Origin: an uncultured Kiloniellaceae bacterium | Lineage (GTDB): Bacteria > Pseudomonadota > Alphaproteobacteria > Kiloniellales > Kiloniellaceae | Assembly: GCA_947493695.1 (NCBI GenBank) | Contig: CANLSF010000001.1 | Location: forward strand, 992,001 to 1,056,000 | Direction of reading: 5' to 3' | Length of the DNA: 64,000 bases | In this document: piece by piece, positions 52,478-60,920 of the stretch | Numbering within the stretch: position 1 is the stretch's first letter | Layout of the letters: each line of letters starts with the position of its first letter | Notes under the pieces: model-generated | The model's input: only the letters and a program-made list of their open reading frames with translations | Told to the model about the DNA's origin: nothing | Databases searched by the model: none | Program-made: the position numbers and the translations under genes

Positions 52478-53566
52478 ATGCAATCGAAACTCTATAAAGA
52501 CATTAATGCTCTGCCGGCAGGCTATGCGGCGCTTTTCGAAGCGACCGCGCGTGAGAGCTTTTATGCAAGCAAGCCCTGGTTCGAGACACTCTCCGATACC
52601 ACTCGCGAGGCAGGTGACGAACTGCAGCTTTATGGGCTGGAAGACGATGCAGGCCAGGCTGTCGGTTTGCTGGTCGCCCGCAGCGGTGCCGGAGGGATCG
52701 CGGGCAGTGGGGCGGGGAATCCAAGGATTCTCTCCGGCTTCAGCACCATGTACACGACGCTCTACCTGCCGATTATTCATCCCACCGCGGTGACGCCGGA
52801 GGCCGCTGCGGAGGGTTTCGCCCGGGCGCTGGCCGACGAGAAACCCGCCTGGCAAAGCCTTAATTTTGAGTCTCTCGATCCGGCGGAGCCTTTCTTTGCT
52901 GCCTTCGAAGCTGCCTTGGCTCGCGCCGGTTTTGTGGTACAGAGCTATTCGCACTTCGGCAACTGGTATGAAAGTACCGAAGGCGACAACCTGGAAAGCT
53001 TCCTGGCGCGGCGGCCTTCGACCCTCCGCAATACGGTCAAACGCAAAGGCCGCAAGCTGGAGAAAATGGAAGACGTCACCTTCGAAATCATAACTGATGG
53101 TGCGGGCCTGGAGCGGGCAATGGACGCCTACGATGCGATCTATGCCAACAGTTGGAAGGAGCCGGAGCCCTTTCCGGATTTCACACGGCGGTTGGTCAGA
53201 GAGGCCGCGGCAGCCGGTTGCCTCTGCATGGGATCGGTCTTTCTGGGTGATCGCCCGGCGGCCTCTCAGATCTGGATTGTCGCCGGGGGCCGGGCAACGA
53301 TTTTCAAACTGGCGTACGACGAAGAGTTTAAGAAATTATCCGCGGGCTCGGTCCTGACCGTCAAGGTGCTCGAGCATGTTCTGAGCCACAATGAGATTGT
53401 GGAGGTCGACTATGGGCGCGGCGATGATGCCTACAAGAAGCAATGGCTGAGCGAGCGTAAGGAACGCCGCGGAATTGTTGCTTTCAATCCGCGCACGCTG
53501 CAGGGGGCATGGGGAGCTCTTCGCCATGTGGGCGGGAGCCGGTTAAAGGCGCTGTTCACAAAATAG
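52478..53566 (+). CDS. FemAB/GNAT-fold acyltransferase, second copy
   Basis: A 362-residue relative of the divergent FemAB-like gene. Motifs: PWFETLSDTT near the start, GNWYESTEGDNLESFLARRPSTLRNTVKRKGRKLEK, YANSWKEPEPFPDFTRRLVREAAAAGCL and FKLAYDEEFKKLSAGSVLTVKVLEHVL, ending DYGRGDDAYKKQWL. This last box is strongly reminiscent of the exosortase-A-associated FemAB family. The ATG at 52478 is chosen; a GTG at 52382 would add 32 residues. It has about 15 percent visible residue identity to its neighbour by eye in aligned blocks, i.e. only distant similarity. Confidence 0.82.
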   Translation: MQSKLYKDINALPAGYAALFEATARESFYASKPWFETLSDTTREAGDELQLYGLEDDAGQAVGLLVARSGAGGIAGSGAGNPRILSGFSTMYTTLYLPIIHPTAVTPEAAAEGFARALADEKPAWQSLNFESLDPAEPFFAAFEAALARAGFVVQSYSHFGNWYESTEGDNLESFLARRPSTLRNTVKRKGRKLEKMEDVTFEIITDGAGLERAMDAYDAIYANSWKEPEPFPDFTRRLVREAAAAGCLCMGSVFLGDRPAASQIWIVAGGRATIFKLAYDEEFKKLSAGSVLTVKVLEHVLSHNEIVEVDYGRGDDAYKKQWLSERKERRGIVAFNPRTLQGAWGALRHVGGSRLKALFTK

Positions 53567-53607
53567 TTTGTGAGCTCATGAATTTCTGTAAACCCTTTGT
53601 TTTAGGC

Positions 53608-53626
53608 GGTTTTGTTAACCAAAACC
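53608..53626. repeat. Inverted repeat upstream of the 53717 gene
   Basis: GGTTTTG and CAAAACC form a perfect 7-base dyad with a TTAAC spacer, 42 bases after the stop of the FemAB-like gene. There is no T-run behind it, so it is more likely a protein-binding site or a weak hairpin than a terminator. Confidence 0.4.
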
Positions 53627-53632
53627 TGCTTG

Positions 53633-53653
53633 AACTCTGAAGATCACAGAGTT
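53633..53653. repeat. Second inverted repeat, next to the first
   Basis: AACTCTG and CAGAGTT are an exact 7-base dyad with a 7-base spacer, starting 6 bases after the first inverted repeat and 64 bases before the 53717 start. Together the two could regulate that gene. Confidence 0.4.
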
Positions 53654-53716
53654 GACTCGCAAATTCGAACGCGTAAATTGTAAGATCTTTCTCGATATTA
53701 ACTGGGCTGAGAAATA

Positions 53717-54292
53717 ATGCGAAACGTAGCACTGGCGCTCTTGGTTCTGATTGGGAGCGCGACGTCCGCCTTGGCAAAGCCCCTGCTGGACACGCCTGTC
53801 TATTATGAGCCGAATGATACTTATATCGAGCTGGTCAGCTTAGAAAATCAGTATCCGGGCCGATTTGTCCGTAATGAGAGCGGCTGGCTGGAAGTCAAAG
53901 TTATGGCTGCGAAACGTACCTATAAGGGGCGACGTGGCAGACTTGCCGTGGTGCGGGATATAGGTATGCATAACTTTCTCCGCGATACCTTCAAGCCCGA
54001 CAAACCTTCCTGGTTCGGTCTCCAGTATCTCTGCCAGTACAATCGCTTGATCTGGGCTAATGGTCAGCTACACAAAAAGGACGGCTTTCAGCGTTGGGGC
54101 CGGGTCTGGAACGTGCAGGGCAAACGTCCGAACAACCCGAACCGTAGCGATGGTTGCAGTAATTTCAACTACTTCTACGCCGTGCACTATTGGTCGACGA
54201 AGTCAGGCTTTACCTGGAATGCGAACGCCAGAAACGTTCACTGGAAACTCATGTTCGTTGAGTATCCGGCCCGCGAGCAATACTGGAGATAG
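53717..54292 (+). CDS. Small exported protein, family not recognised
   Basis: A 191-residue protein with a Sec signal (NVALALLVLIGSATSALA) and a basic, tryptophan- and tyrosine-rich mature chain. There is a repeated Trp/Arg/Tyr pattern (RWGRVWNVQG, HYWSTKSGFTWNANARNVHWKL) and a single pair of Cys in FGLQYLCQYNRL and SDGCSNFN. I find no named family. The ATG at 53717 follows a GAGAAATA stretch. A terminator follows at 54320, so it is a one-gene transcript. Its location next to polysaccharide genes suggests a surface role. Confidence 0.72.
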   Translation: MRNVALALLVLIGSATSALAKPLLDTPVYYEPNDTYIELVSLENQYPGRFVRNESGWLEVKVMAAKRTYKGRRGRLAVVRDIGMHNFLRDTFKPDKPSWFGLQYLCQYNRLIWANGQLHKKDGFQRWGRVWNVQGKRPNNPNRSDGCSNFNYFYAVHYWSTKSGFTWNANARNVHWKLMFVEYPAREQYWR

Positions 54293-54319
54293 TCTGCGTC
54301 ACAGGCAGAGTTCACCAAG

Positions 54320-54349
54320 CGGCAGAGCTTCACAGGCTCTGCCGTTTTT
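54320..54349 (+). terminator. Intrinsic terminator after the 53717 gene
   Basis: CGGCAGAGC and GCTCTGCCG make a perfect 9-base stem around a 7-base loop, followed by TTTTTG. It is 28 bases past the stop and lies between this gene and the convergent beta-helix gene. Confidence 0.88.
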
Positions 54350-54373
54350 GTTTTGCTCCATACCCGCTCGACC

Positions 54374-56854
54374 CTAATTGAGTTCCGGCAGTTCGGGGTA
54401 GGGCCCAAGACCGGCCTCGTCCCGGTTTCTGTACCACTTATTCTCAGCGTCGGGTTTGCGGCCACCGATGAAGGTGTTTTCGACAACCTTGGCTTTTGGC
54501 ACATCACGGGTGTTCACAAAGCGTCGCGCGCGCTTTGCGGGCTCGATTACGATCGTATTGCCCTCGATGAGGCTGGAGTTCTCCGAAAAGCCTTCAATGC
54601 CCTTATAGGCAAGCTCCAAGCCGATCCCGATGATGTCAGGATTGCTGCTGTTGTCGCCTTCCTGCAGGATATTGTCCCGAATCACGACCACACCGCCGTT
54701 GGGGATGTCGATCAATCGACTGTCCTTGCCCTTCAATGAAGCGATGACATTTCTCTCGATTGTGGTCTTGGCGGCCCGACTTTTAATGGCGTGGCCTTCA
54801 TCCTTTGGCGAGAGAAACACGCTGTTGCGGACCGTGAGCTCCGTGGCCCGGCCGATGTAAATGCCGTGGGACCGGCCGCACTTGATACCGCAAGCGCCAC
54901 CCAGGCGTTCAAATTTGCTGTCTTCGATCAGAATGGTGCCACCGCCGTGCGACTTGGTCAGCAGACCTTGCTGGCTGTCGTGGAAATACACGTTTCGAAG
55001 GGTCAGGTTTTCTCCTTCGAGGCGGATGCAGGCGCCGTTCCCGTCGCTGACACCAATGCCGGAGCATTCGATGCCCTCAACCGTTGTATTGTTGCCTTTT
55101 ATGACCAGATTGGCTTTTCCCTCGGTCGTCGTCTCGAGGAGATGTGTGCCTTTCGAGCCCCGAATCGTGACGTTGTTGGCTCGCACGATACCCGACTCGT
55201 AGAAGGTGGCGCCGCCGATGGTGATAACCGCTCCGTCCTTGGCTACCTTGAAAGCCGGGCCGATGCGGCGGAACTCCTGGCAGGCTTCGCCGTTACAGAC
55301 TGAAACCACGCGGTTGGGGTCCAGGACCGGTTTTTCGGTGGGAAGCCGGTAGAGCCAGACACCCTGCGCTGGGCTCGGATAGGCGGCAAAAACGTCGAGG
55401 TCCTCGATATAGACGAACTTCGAGTAAGGGCGGCTGCGCTTCGGTGCCGGACCGCCGTGGTTCTCATAGAGAACCCAATCGTTGGTGACAGGGTCGAGGG
55501 TGAAGATTCTGCGGTCGCCGGACCAGTAGACCAGGTTTTTATCCCGGCTGTTATAGGCAACACCCGCCGTCTGATTGAAGGAGGGGCGTTTAATCCGGTT
55601 TTCGAGACCGCCGAGCTTGACTCCCTTGCCGAGCTTGGCAGTTCTCACACCATGGCGATCGCTGAGCACGAAGAGCCGGCGGACCGGATCAACCGCACCG
55701 GTTCCGTCCGTGCCGGTATTGTTCACCTGTCGCATCGACGAATACTCTTTGGTTTCAACGTCGAAAACGGAAATGCGATAGCGCGAAACGAGGATGATGT
55801 TGCCCGTCGCCGGATCGAGTTCCGCGGACTTGTAGCCTTCAACGTTCTTCCAGTTTGATGGCCGGTGCCCGGTCCAGGCTTTGGTTTTTGGATCGAATTC
55901 CCAGATTGGAGCTCCAGACCACCCGTTGCCGCCAATGCAGAAGGGAACCTGACTCCAGACAAAAAGGCTTTCTGTTTTGGGACTATAGACAATGCTGTCG
56001 TAGGTATGGCCCGGAACGGGGGCGTCAAACATACCGTCACCATTGAGATCAGGGACGCGCGGACAGGGATGCTCCCGGTTTTTCTTGGCGTCCCACTTTC
56101 CCGTGTCGGGATTTTGATAAACGAAGGGACTAGGCTCGCTTAAGCGTGACCAGGACAGGTTCACAAAGTCGAAGGCATAGACTTCATTGCCACTGTAGTC
56201 CTTGTGCCCGCCGCCGTGGAAATACCAGAAGCGCCCATCGAAGGCGGCACCGTTCCAACTGACAACAACCGAGTCGGGACCGCTGACGCCGCCGTTTTCA
56301 GGCGCGGACGCCCGGGGGGAAAAAACCTGCCGGATCTTGGTATCCGGTATCTGTTGCCACTGTCCCGGTTCCATCCCGGCGACGATTTCTGCGAGAGCCG
56401 GCATCTCCGGTTGGACTGGCGCAAAGGCCATGGCGTCGAACTTTGCTTCGGCTTGCTCCACCCGCGCTGGATCTTTACGCGATTTCGGCTTTTGGACGGT
56501 TGGGGGGGCAGGTTTTTCGATCGATTCCGGGGGCCTGGCCGCCTCAGTGGAGCGATTTTTCTCCGTCTTTTCCGGGGCCGGTTTGGCGATATCCTTGACC
56601 GGGGCTTCTTCGATCTTGCGCACCGGTGGTGGTGTTTGGATCTTCGGGGTGCCCTGATCGGATTTTAAGGCCGGATTTCCCTCGGAATCACGTTGAATTG
56701 TCTCCCCTTTCCAGCTGGGTGCCGGAGGGAGTTGGGCTAACAGCCTGAGATCGCTAGCAGGGGCAGCCTGGCTGGCGGTACTCACGCCTGCCAACAAGCC
56801 GGTCGCAACAACGCTGGAGACAAGTGCAGAGGTGTAGAGTCTGGTTTGTCTCAT
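54374..56854 (-). CDS. Secreted Kelch-type propeller / right-handed beta-helix protein
   Basis: An 826-residue exported protein. Order: signal peptide to about residue 31, Pro/Lys-rich linker (about 50-130), a beta-propeller with Kelch-like repeats (about 150-500: VVSWNGAAFDGRFWYFHGGGHKDYSGN, PGHTYDSIVYSPKTESLFVWS, GVAYNSRDKNLVYWSGDRRIFTLDP), then parallel beta-helix repeats (about 540-790: VTIRGSKGTHLL, NLTLRNVYFHDSQQGLL, GHAIKSRAAKTTIERNVI). The helix half resembles pectate-lyase-like folds; no catalytic acid pair is obvious. It may bind or modify the exported polysaccharide (inference). Convergent with the 53717 gene. Confidence 0.82.
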   Translation of the reverse strand: MRQTRLYTSALVSSVVATGLLAGVSTASQAAPASDLRLLAQLPPAPSWKGETIQRDSEGNPALKSDQGTPKIQTPPPVRKIEEAPVKDIAKPAPEKTEKNRSTEAARPPESIEKPAPPTVQKPKSRKDPARVEQAEAKFDAMAFAPVQPEMPALAEIVAGMEPGQWQQIPDTKIRQVFSPRASAPENGGVSGPDSVVVSWNGAAFDGRFWYFHGGGHKDYSGNEVYAFDFVNLSWSRLSEPSPFVYQNPDTGKWDAKKNREHPCPRVPDLNGDGMFDAPVPGHTYDSIVYSPKTESLFVWSQVPFCIGGNGWSGAPIWEFDPKTKAWTGHRPSNWKNVEGYKSAELDPATGNIILVSRYRISVFDVETKEYSSMRQVNNTGTDGTGAVDPVRRLFVLSDRHGVRTAKLGKGVKLGGLENRIKRPSFNQTAGVAYNSRDKNLVYWSGDRRIFTLDPVTNDWVLYENHGGPAPKRSRPYSKFVYIEDLDVFAAYPSPAQGVWLYRLPTEKPVLDPNRVVSVCNGEACQEFRRIGPAFKVAKDGAVITIGGATFYESGIVRANNVTIRGSKGTHLLETTTEGKANLVIKGNNTTVEGIECSGIGVSDGNGACIRLEGENLTLRNVYFHDSQQGLLTKSHGGGTILIEDSKFERLGGACGIKCGRSHGIYIGRATELTVRNSVFLSPKDEGHAIKSRAAKTTIERNVIASLKGKDSRLIDIPNGGVVVIRDNILQEGDNSSNPDIIGIGLELAYKGIEGFSENSSLIEGNTIVIEPAKRARRFVNTRDVPKAKVVENTFIGGRKPDAENKWYRNRDEAGLGPYPELPELN

Positions 56855-57141
56855 CCGATGTTCGGTCCTTTGTTGTCGGCCATTGTAATCTGCAATCTGA
56901 GCTCACTGCCTGGCTGACGTCTGGCAATTAATCCGGCGAGACCAAGCTCCCTTGACCGGGTATGGGATACAGAAGCTTAATTGAATCCGGATATTAAACG
57001 AATGCTTCTATATTGTCGCGACCGGCACCCGGTGCAAGTTTGCGCGGGATTGAAATTATTGTTACGGCCTGACATGAGTGTGGTTGGTTGTTAACCGAGG
57101 ACGTTTGGGCCTCGCGCGAAGAGCGGAGAGATGGTTGGGCT

Positions 57142-58152
57142 ATGCTTGAACAAGCAACACATAAACAGATTGATCTGCCGCAGGATTCGGCGCCGCTACT
57201 GACCGTGATCATTGATACTGAAGAAGAATTCGACTGGGATAAGCCCTTTTCGCGTGAAAATGTAGCGGTCGAGAGCATCGCGGCACAACATCGCGCCCAG
57301 GAGATCTTCGCCCGTTATGGCATTGTCCCGACCTACGTCATCGACTATCCGGTGGCGTCGACCGAATCCTCGATTGCCGTATTAAAGCCTCTTATGGAGG
57401 CCGGCGCCTGCGAAATTGGCGCGCATCTGCATCCCTGGGTCAGCCCGCCTTACGATGAGGAGGTCTGTATGCTCAATTCCTATCCGGGAAATCTTACAGC
57501 GGAGCTGGAACGCAGTAAACTGACCGAGTTGACCGAGACGATCGAACGGAATTTCGGCCGGCGACCCACGGTCTATAAAGCCGGACGCTATGGCGTTGGT
57601 CCGAACACGAGCGCAATTCTGGAAGAACTGGGTTACAAGGTTGACGTCAGTGTTGTGCCCTACACCGCCTTTACCGATGACGGTGGGCCGGACTTTCGCG
57701 ACTTCGCCTTTCAGCCATACTGGTTCGGCAAGAAAGAGAAGGCTCTGCTTGAGTTGCCTCTTTCCTGCGGATTTTACGGTGCCCTGTCGCCGATCGGACA
57801 GCAGCTGTTTCCCTTGATTTCGGGATCTCTGGGGCTTTCCGTCCGCCTGCCCGGCATTCTCTCGCGCAGCCGGATGCTGGAACGTATCCGGCTCTCTCCG
57901 GAGGGCGCGAACCACGCGGAACACCGGCGTTTGACCAAGAGCTTACTCACCCAGGGCTGCCGGATTTTTTCCTTCACCTACCACAGCCCATCTTTGGCCG
58001 CAGGTCACACGCCTTATGTGCGGAATAAGGCCGACCTCGAAGCATTTCTCGACACCCTGGACCGCTACTTCGACTTCTTCATGAATGAGCTAGGGGGGCA
58101 GGCGACAACCCCGGCACAGTTCCATGGCCAGTTGACGAGATCATCCGCCTGA
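57142..58152 (+). CDS. Polysaccharide deacetylase family protein
   Basis: A 336-residue cytoplasmic NodB-type enzyme. The segments LLTVIIDTEEEFDWDKPF (Asp motif), GAHLHPWVSPP (His-X-His), YKAGRYGVG and FTYHSPSLAAGHTPY form the polysaccharide deacetylase core. It removes acetyl groups from N-acetylated sugars. No signal peptide is seen, so the substrate is probably a lipid-linked or nucleotide sugar. The ATG at 57142 was preferred over a TTG/GTG at 57088. Convergent with wecB, with 26 bases between stops. Confidence 0.86.
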   Translation: MLEQATHKQIDLPQDSAPLLTVIIDTEEEFDWDKPFSRENVAVESIAAQHRAQEIFARYGIVPTYVIDYPVASTESSIAVLKPLMEAGACEIGAHLHPWVSPPYDEEVCMLNSYPGNLTAELERSKLTELTETIERNFGRRPTVYKAGRYGVGPNTSAILEELGYKVDVSVVPYTAFTDDGGPDFRDFAFQPYWFGKKEKALLELPLSCGFYGALSPIGQQLFPLISGSLGLSVRLPGILSRSRMLERIRLSPEGANHAEHRRLTKSLLTQGCRIFSFTYHSPSLAAGHTPYVRNKADLEAFLDTLDRYFDFFMNELGGQATTPAQFHGQLTRSSA

Positions 58153-58178
58153 AAAACCCTTATCCGTGAAACAGGTGT

Positions 58179-59282
58179 TTAGATGTGGGCTTTCAGGCTT
58201 GCAACCACCCTTGCTGCGGTTTTCCCGTCCCACATGTCGATCTTTTTGGCTTTTGGCCAGTCACCGCCGATGATCTTATCGACGGCCGCCTCGACGTCCG
58301 CTGGGGAGGTTAGCCGATTGGTGCCGTCAGTTACGGTAACAGGGCGCTCGGTATTGTCCCGGACAGTGACGCAGGGAATGTTGAGGTAGGTGGTTTCCTC
58401 CTGTATCCCGCCGGAATCCGTGATGATCAGCTTGGCCTTGCGGACCAGCCCCATGAAGTCGACATAGCCCATAGGCTCGACCAGATGAATGCCTGGAGTC
58501 TTGCTGAGGCGCTTCATTAAATTGAAATCGTTCAACTTTTGCCGCGTTCTCGGGTGAGCTGCGAAGACAAGATCGCAGCGTTCCGCGGCGCTTGCCAGGC
58601 GGTCGACAAGGATTGTCAGTTTCTCGGCGTCGTCCACATTAGAGGGGCGATGAAGGGTCACGACGCCGTAATTTCCCGGCTCCAGCCCCAGCTTTTCGTA
58701 GGTTGCGGCGCCTTCAATCTTCTCACGAAGCATCTCGTAGGCGTCCAGCATGATGTTGCCGACGCGCACAATCCGCGAATCCGGCACGCCCACGGCCTTG
58801 AGGTGTTCGTCACCGTCGGGCGAGGGAGTCCAGAGCAGCTGCGCGATTGAGTCGGTGACGATCCGGTTGATCTCTTCGGGCATGGTCAGGTCGCCACTGC
58901 GCAGCCCCGCTTCGAGATGGGCGACGGGTATTCCCAGCTTTGCGCCGACAAGCGCACAGGCGAGCGTCGAATTGATGTCTCCAACGACGATGACCCAGTC
59001 GGGGCGGTGCTCGAAGCAGATTTTTTCGTAGGCCATCATGACGCGGCCGGTTTGCTCCGCATGCGTTCCGCTGCGGACTTCCAGGTGATGGTCGGGTTCT
59101 GGTAATTGCAGATCCTTGAAGAAAGCATCCGACATATTGACGTCATAGTGCTGCCCGGTGTGCACGAGCACGGGACGGCACCAGCTTTCGTCCTTGAGGG
59201 CGTGAAACAGCGGGGCGACTTTCATGAAGTTGGGCCGCGCACCGGCAATAATATGAATTTGAGCTTGTGTATTTTCAGGCAT
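58179..59282 (-). CDS. wecB: UDP-N-acetylglucosamine 2-epimerase (non-hydrolysing)
   Basis: Converts UDP-GlcNAc to UDP-ManNAc, a precursor for ManNAc or ManNAcA residues. The 367-residue protein has the full family pattern: HIIAGARPNFMKVAPLFHAL, HTGQHYDVNMSDAFFKDL, VVGDINSTLACALVGAKLGIPVAHLEAGLRSGD, MPEEINRIVTDSI, VTLHRPSNVDD and ITDSGGIQEETTYLNIPCVTVRDNTERP. ATG start; its upstream neighbour, a GT4, ends 9 bases before it. It tells that the polysaccharide includes a ManNAc-type sugar. Confidence 0.95.
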   Translation of the reverse strand: MPENTQAQIHIIAGARPNFMKVAPLFHALKDESWCRPVLVHTGQHYDVNMSDAFFKDLQLPEPDHHLEVRSGTHAEQTGRVMMAYEKICFEHRPDWVIVVGDINSTLACALVGAKLGIPVAHLEAGLRSGDLTMPEEINRIVTDSIAQLLWTPSPDGDEHLKAVGVPDSRIVRVGNIMLDAYEMLREKIEGAATYEKLGLEPGNYGVVTLHRPSNVDDAEKLTILVDRLASAAERCDLVFAAHPRTRQKLNDFNLMKRLSKTPGIHLVEPMGYVDFMGLVRKAKLIITDSGGIQEETTYLNIPCVTVRDNTERPVTVTDGTNRLTSPADVEAAVDKIIGGDWPKAKKIDMWDGKTAARVVASLKAHI

Positions 59283-59291
59283 CGGCCGGAC

Positions 59292-60662
59292 TCATCCTTG
59301 TTCGCCGCGCGGAGAGATGGTCTCCCCGAGAAAGCGATTGAGTTTGCTGTATTGATCGTCGCGTGTCAGCCCGCTGCGTGATGCCTCGGGCTGTGGCGGA
59401 ATGCCGCCCGTGCGTTTCATGTCGAGCCAGACTTCCAGTTGTTTCGCGATTACGTCTGGGTTCGCACCATAGAATCCGGCCTCTCTTTCGCGCAGAAAGG
59501 CCGCAGGAACGCCATTTTCCAGCCCTAGAAGCAGAATTGGCCTGCGTGCGCCCATGTACTCGAAGAGCTTGCCGGGGACGTTGCCTTGCTCGCGCGGATC
59601 GTTCCATTGCATGAGCAACAATATATCGGCGTTTTGTTGCAGTTCGACCGCTTCGCGGTGAGTGACCGGCGGATTGACATGGACCAGGGGTTCGACATCG
59701 TAGCGGTTTGCAATCGGCCAGACGTGATCCGGATTGGTCCCATAGAAGTCAACCCGGATCCGGTCGGGTCCGAGTTTCAGGCTCTGCATGGCTGCAAACA
59801 GCGGGGCAGGGTCGCGTTTGCCGGGATAGATGCCGCCGGTATAGACAATGCGCAGCGCCACATCCCCGGATGATCCCATACTTGCGGCACCCTCCATGGC
59901 TTCCGGGTCGTATCCGTTATAGACGACCGCAACAGGTTTGCCGTATTTGGCGCGGTAATCCTCCGCCCAGGGTTCCGAAACCGTTACCAGAGCTGACGAA
60001 CGCCCGATAACACGGCGTTCCAGAGCACCGTCGATGCGCAGGCGCCAGCCGGGTGGCGGGTCGTAGGGGTCATCGACCCAACGGTCGCGCAATTCAGTGA
60101 TCAGGGGAATATCGAACTGCTTACTGAGACGGTAGCCAACGAGCAGGCCCGTGAAAGGTGGTCCCGTCGCGTAGATGACGTCGGGCTTCCATTGCTCAAG
60201 GAGTTCCCGGCCTTTCGACATGGCATGCGGCATCCAGCCGATGCGCGCGTCCGGCAGGTTCACCGCATTGCTGTAGAGGCCACCGAGCGCTGAGCGCAGT
60301 CGTTTGAGAGCACCCGGACTATCGGGTTGAGCAGCTGGCGCTTGTGGTGCCGCTGCCTGACCACCTGATCCTTCGGAAGGCACTGAAGGCGCTTCTTTTC
60401 CTGAAGACAGGAACGGGCTGAGCACCACCTTTGCGGCGTCGGTAAGGCGGTCGGGCAAGGCGTTGACGTCTGACCAGCGTGAGTAGACGACCTGTTCCTC
60501 AGGGATCTCAAGTGGCAATGTCTTGGGAAACGGCAGGTCTTCGGCGGCCAAGACTCTCAGGTCGTGGCCCTGCTGCGATAAAAATCGCGCCATACGTCCC
60601 ATGCGGACGGCGCCAATCGTGTTGGCTGGCGGAAAGAACCAGGACACCATGAGTATCTTCAC
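59292..60662 (-). CDS. Glycosyltransferase family 4
   Basis: A 456-residue GT-B enzyme. N-terminal ILMVSWFFPPANTIGAVRMGRMARFLSQQGHD, a Gly/Ala/Pro-rich insert (about 95-130), then PDVIYATGPPFTGLLVGYRLSKQFDIPLITELRDRWVDDPY and RIVYTGGIYPGKRDPAPLFAAM, with PGKLFEYMGARRPILLLGLE near the donor-binding end. It starts with GTG 60662, with GGAG seven bases upstream. Co-transcribed with wecB, so it may transfer the ManNAc-type sugar. Confidence 0.87.
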   Translation of the reverse strand: MKILMVSWFFPPANTIGAVRMGRMARFLSQQGHDLRVLAAEDLPFPKTLPLEIPEEQVVYSRWSDVNALPDRLTDAAKVVLSPFLSSGKEAPSVPSEGSGGQAAAPQAPAAQPDSPGALKRLRSALGGLYSNAVNLPDARIGWMPHAMSKGRELLEQWKPDVIYATGPPFTGLLVGYRLSKQFDIPLITELRDRWVDDPYDPPPGWRLRIDGALERRVIGRSSALVTVSEPWAEDYRAKYGKPVAVVYNGYDPEAMEGAASMGSSGDVALRIVYTGGIYPGKRDPAPLFAAMQSLKLGPDRIRVDFYGTNPDHVWPIANRYDVEPLVHVNPPVTHREAVELQQNADILLLMQWNDPREQGNVPGKLFEYMGARRPILLLGLENGVPAAFLREREAGFYGANPDVIAKQLEVWLDMKRTGGIPPQPEASRSGLTRDDQYSKLNRFLGETISPRGEQG

Positions 60663-60920
60663 CGCGGTCTCCTGTCTTCATTCGTTTCGAGGTCTTGCGA
60701 GGAGGGAGCTTTACAGGCCGTCACGCTCTTTGCTTTCTTCCGGATCGAAGGCTGCGTCGGGCTTATCCGATGATCTGACCCTATGGGGCAGGATCGGAAG
60801 CCGGCTCGCCCGGACTTTACTATATGGCTGGAGGCTGATCGTCTTGCTGCGAGTCAAAGCTAAACGCAAACCAGCCTCTCATTAAGTGGATTTATGGTCG
60901 AAGCATGACCGGAAGCCTTC

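Noticed and set aside
53614-57102. GTTAACC motifs near 53614 and 57091 as CtrA-type sites
   Set aside because: Only half-sites are present; the second TTAA at the correct spacing is absent, so a CtrA site is not supported.
60523-60885. A plus-strand frame of 120 residues across the glycosyltransferase start
   Set aside because: It is antisense to the GT4 gene for most of its length and has no conserved motif.
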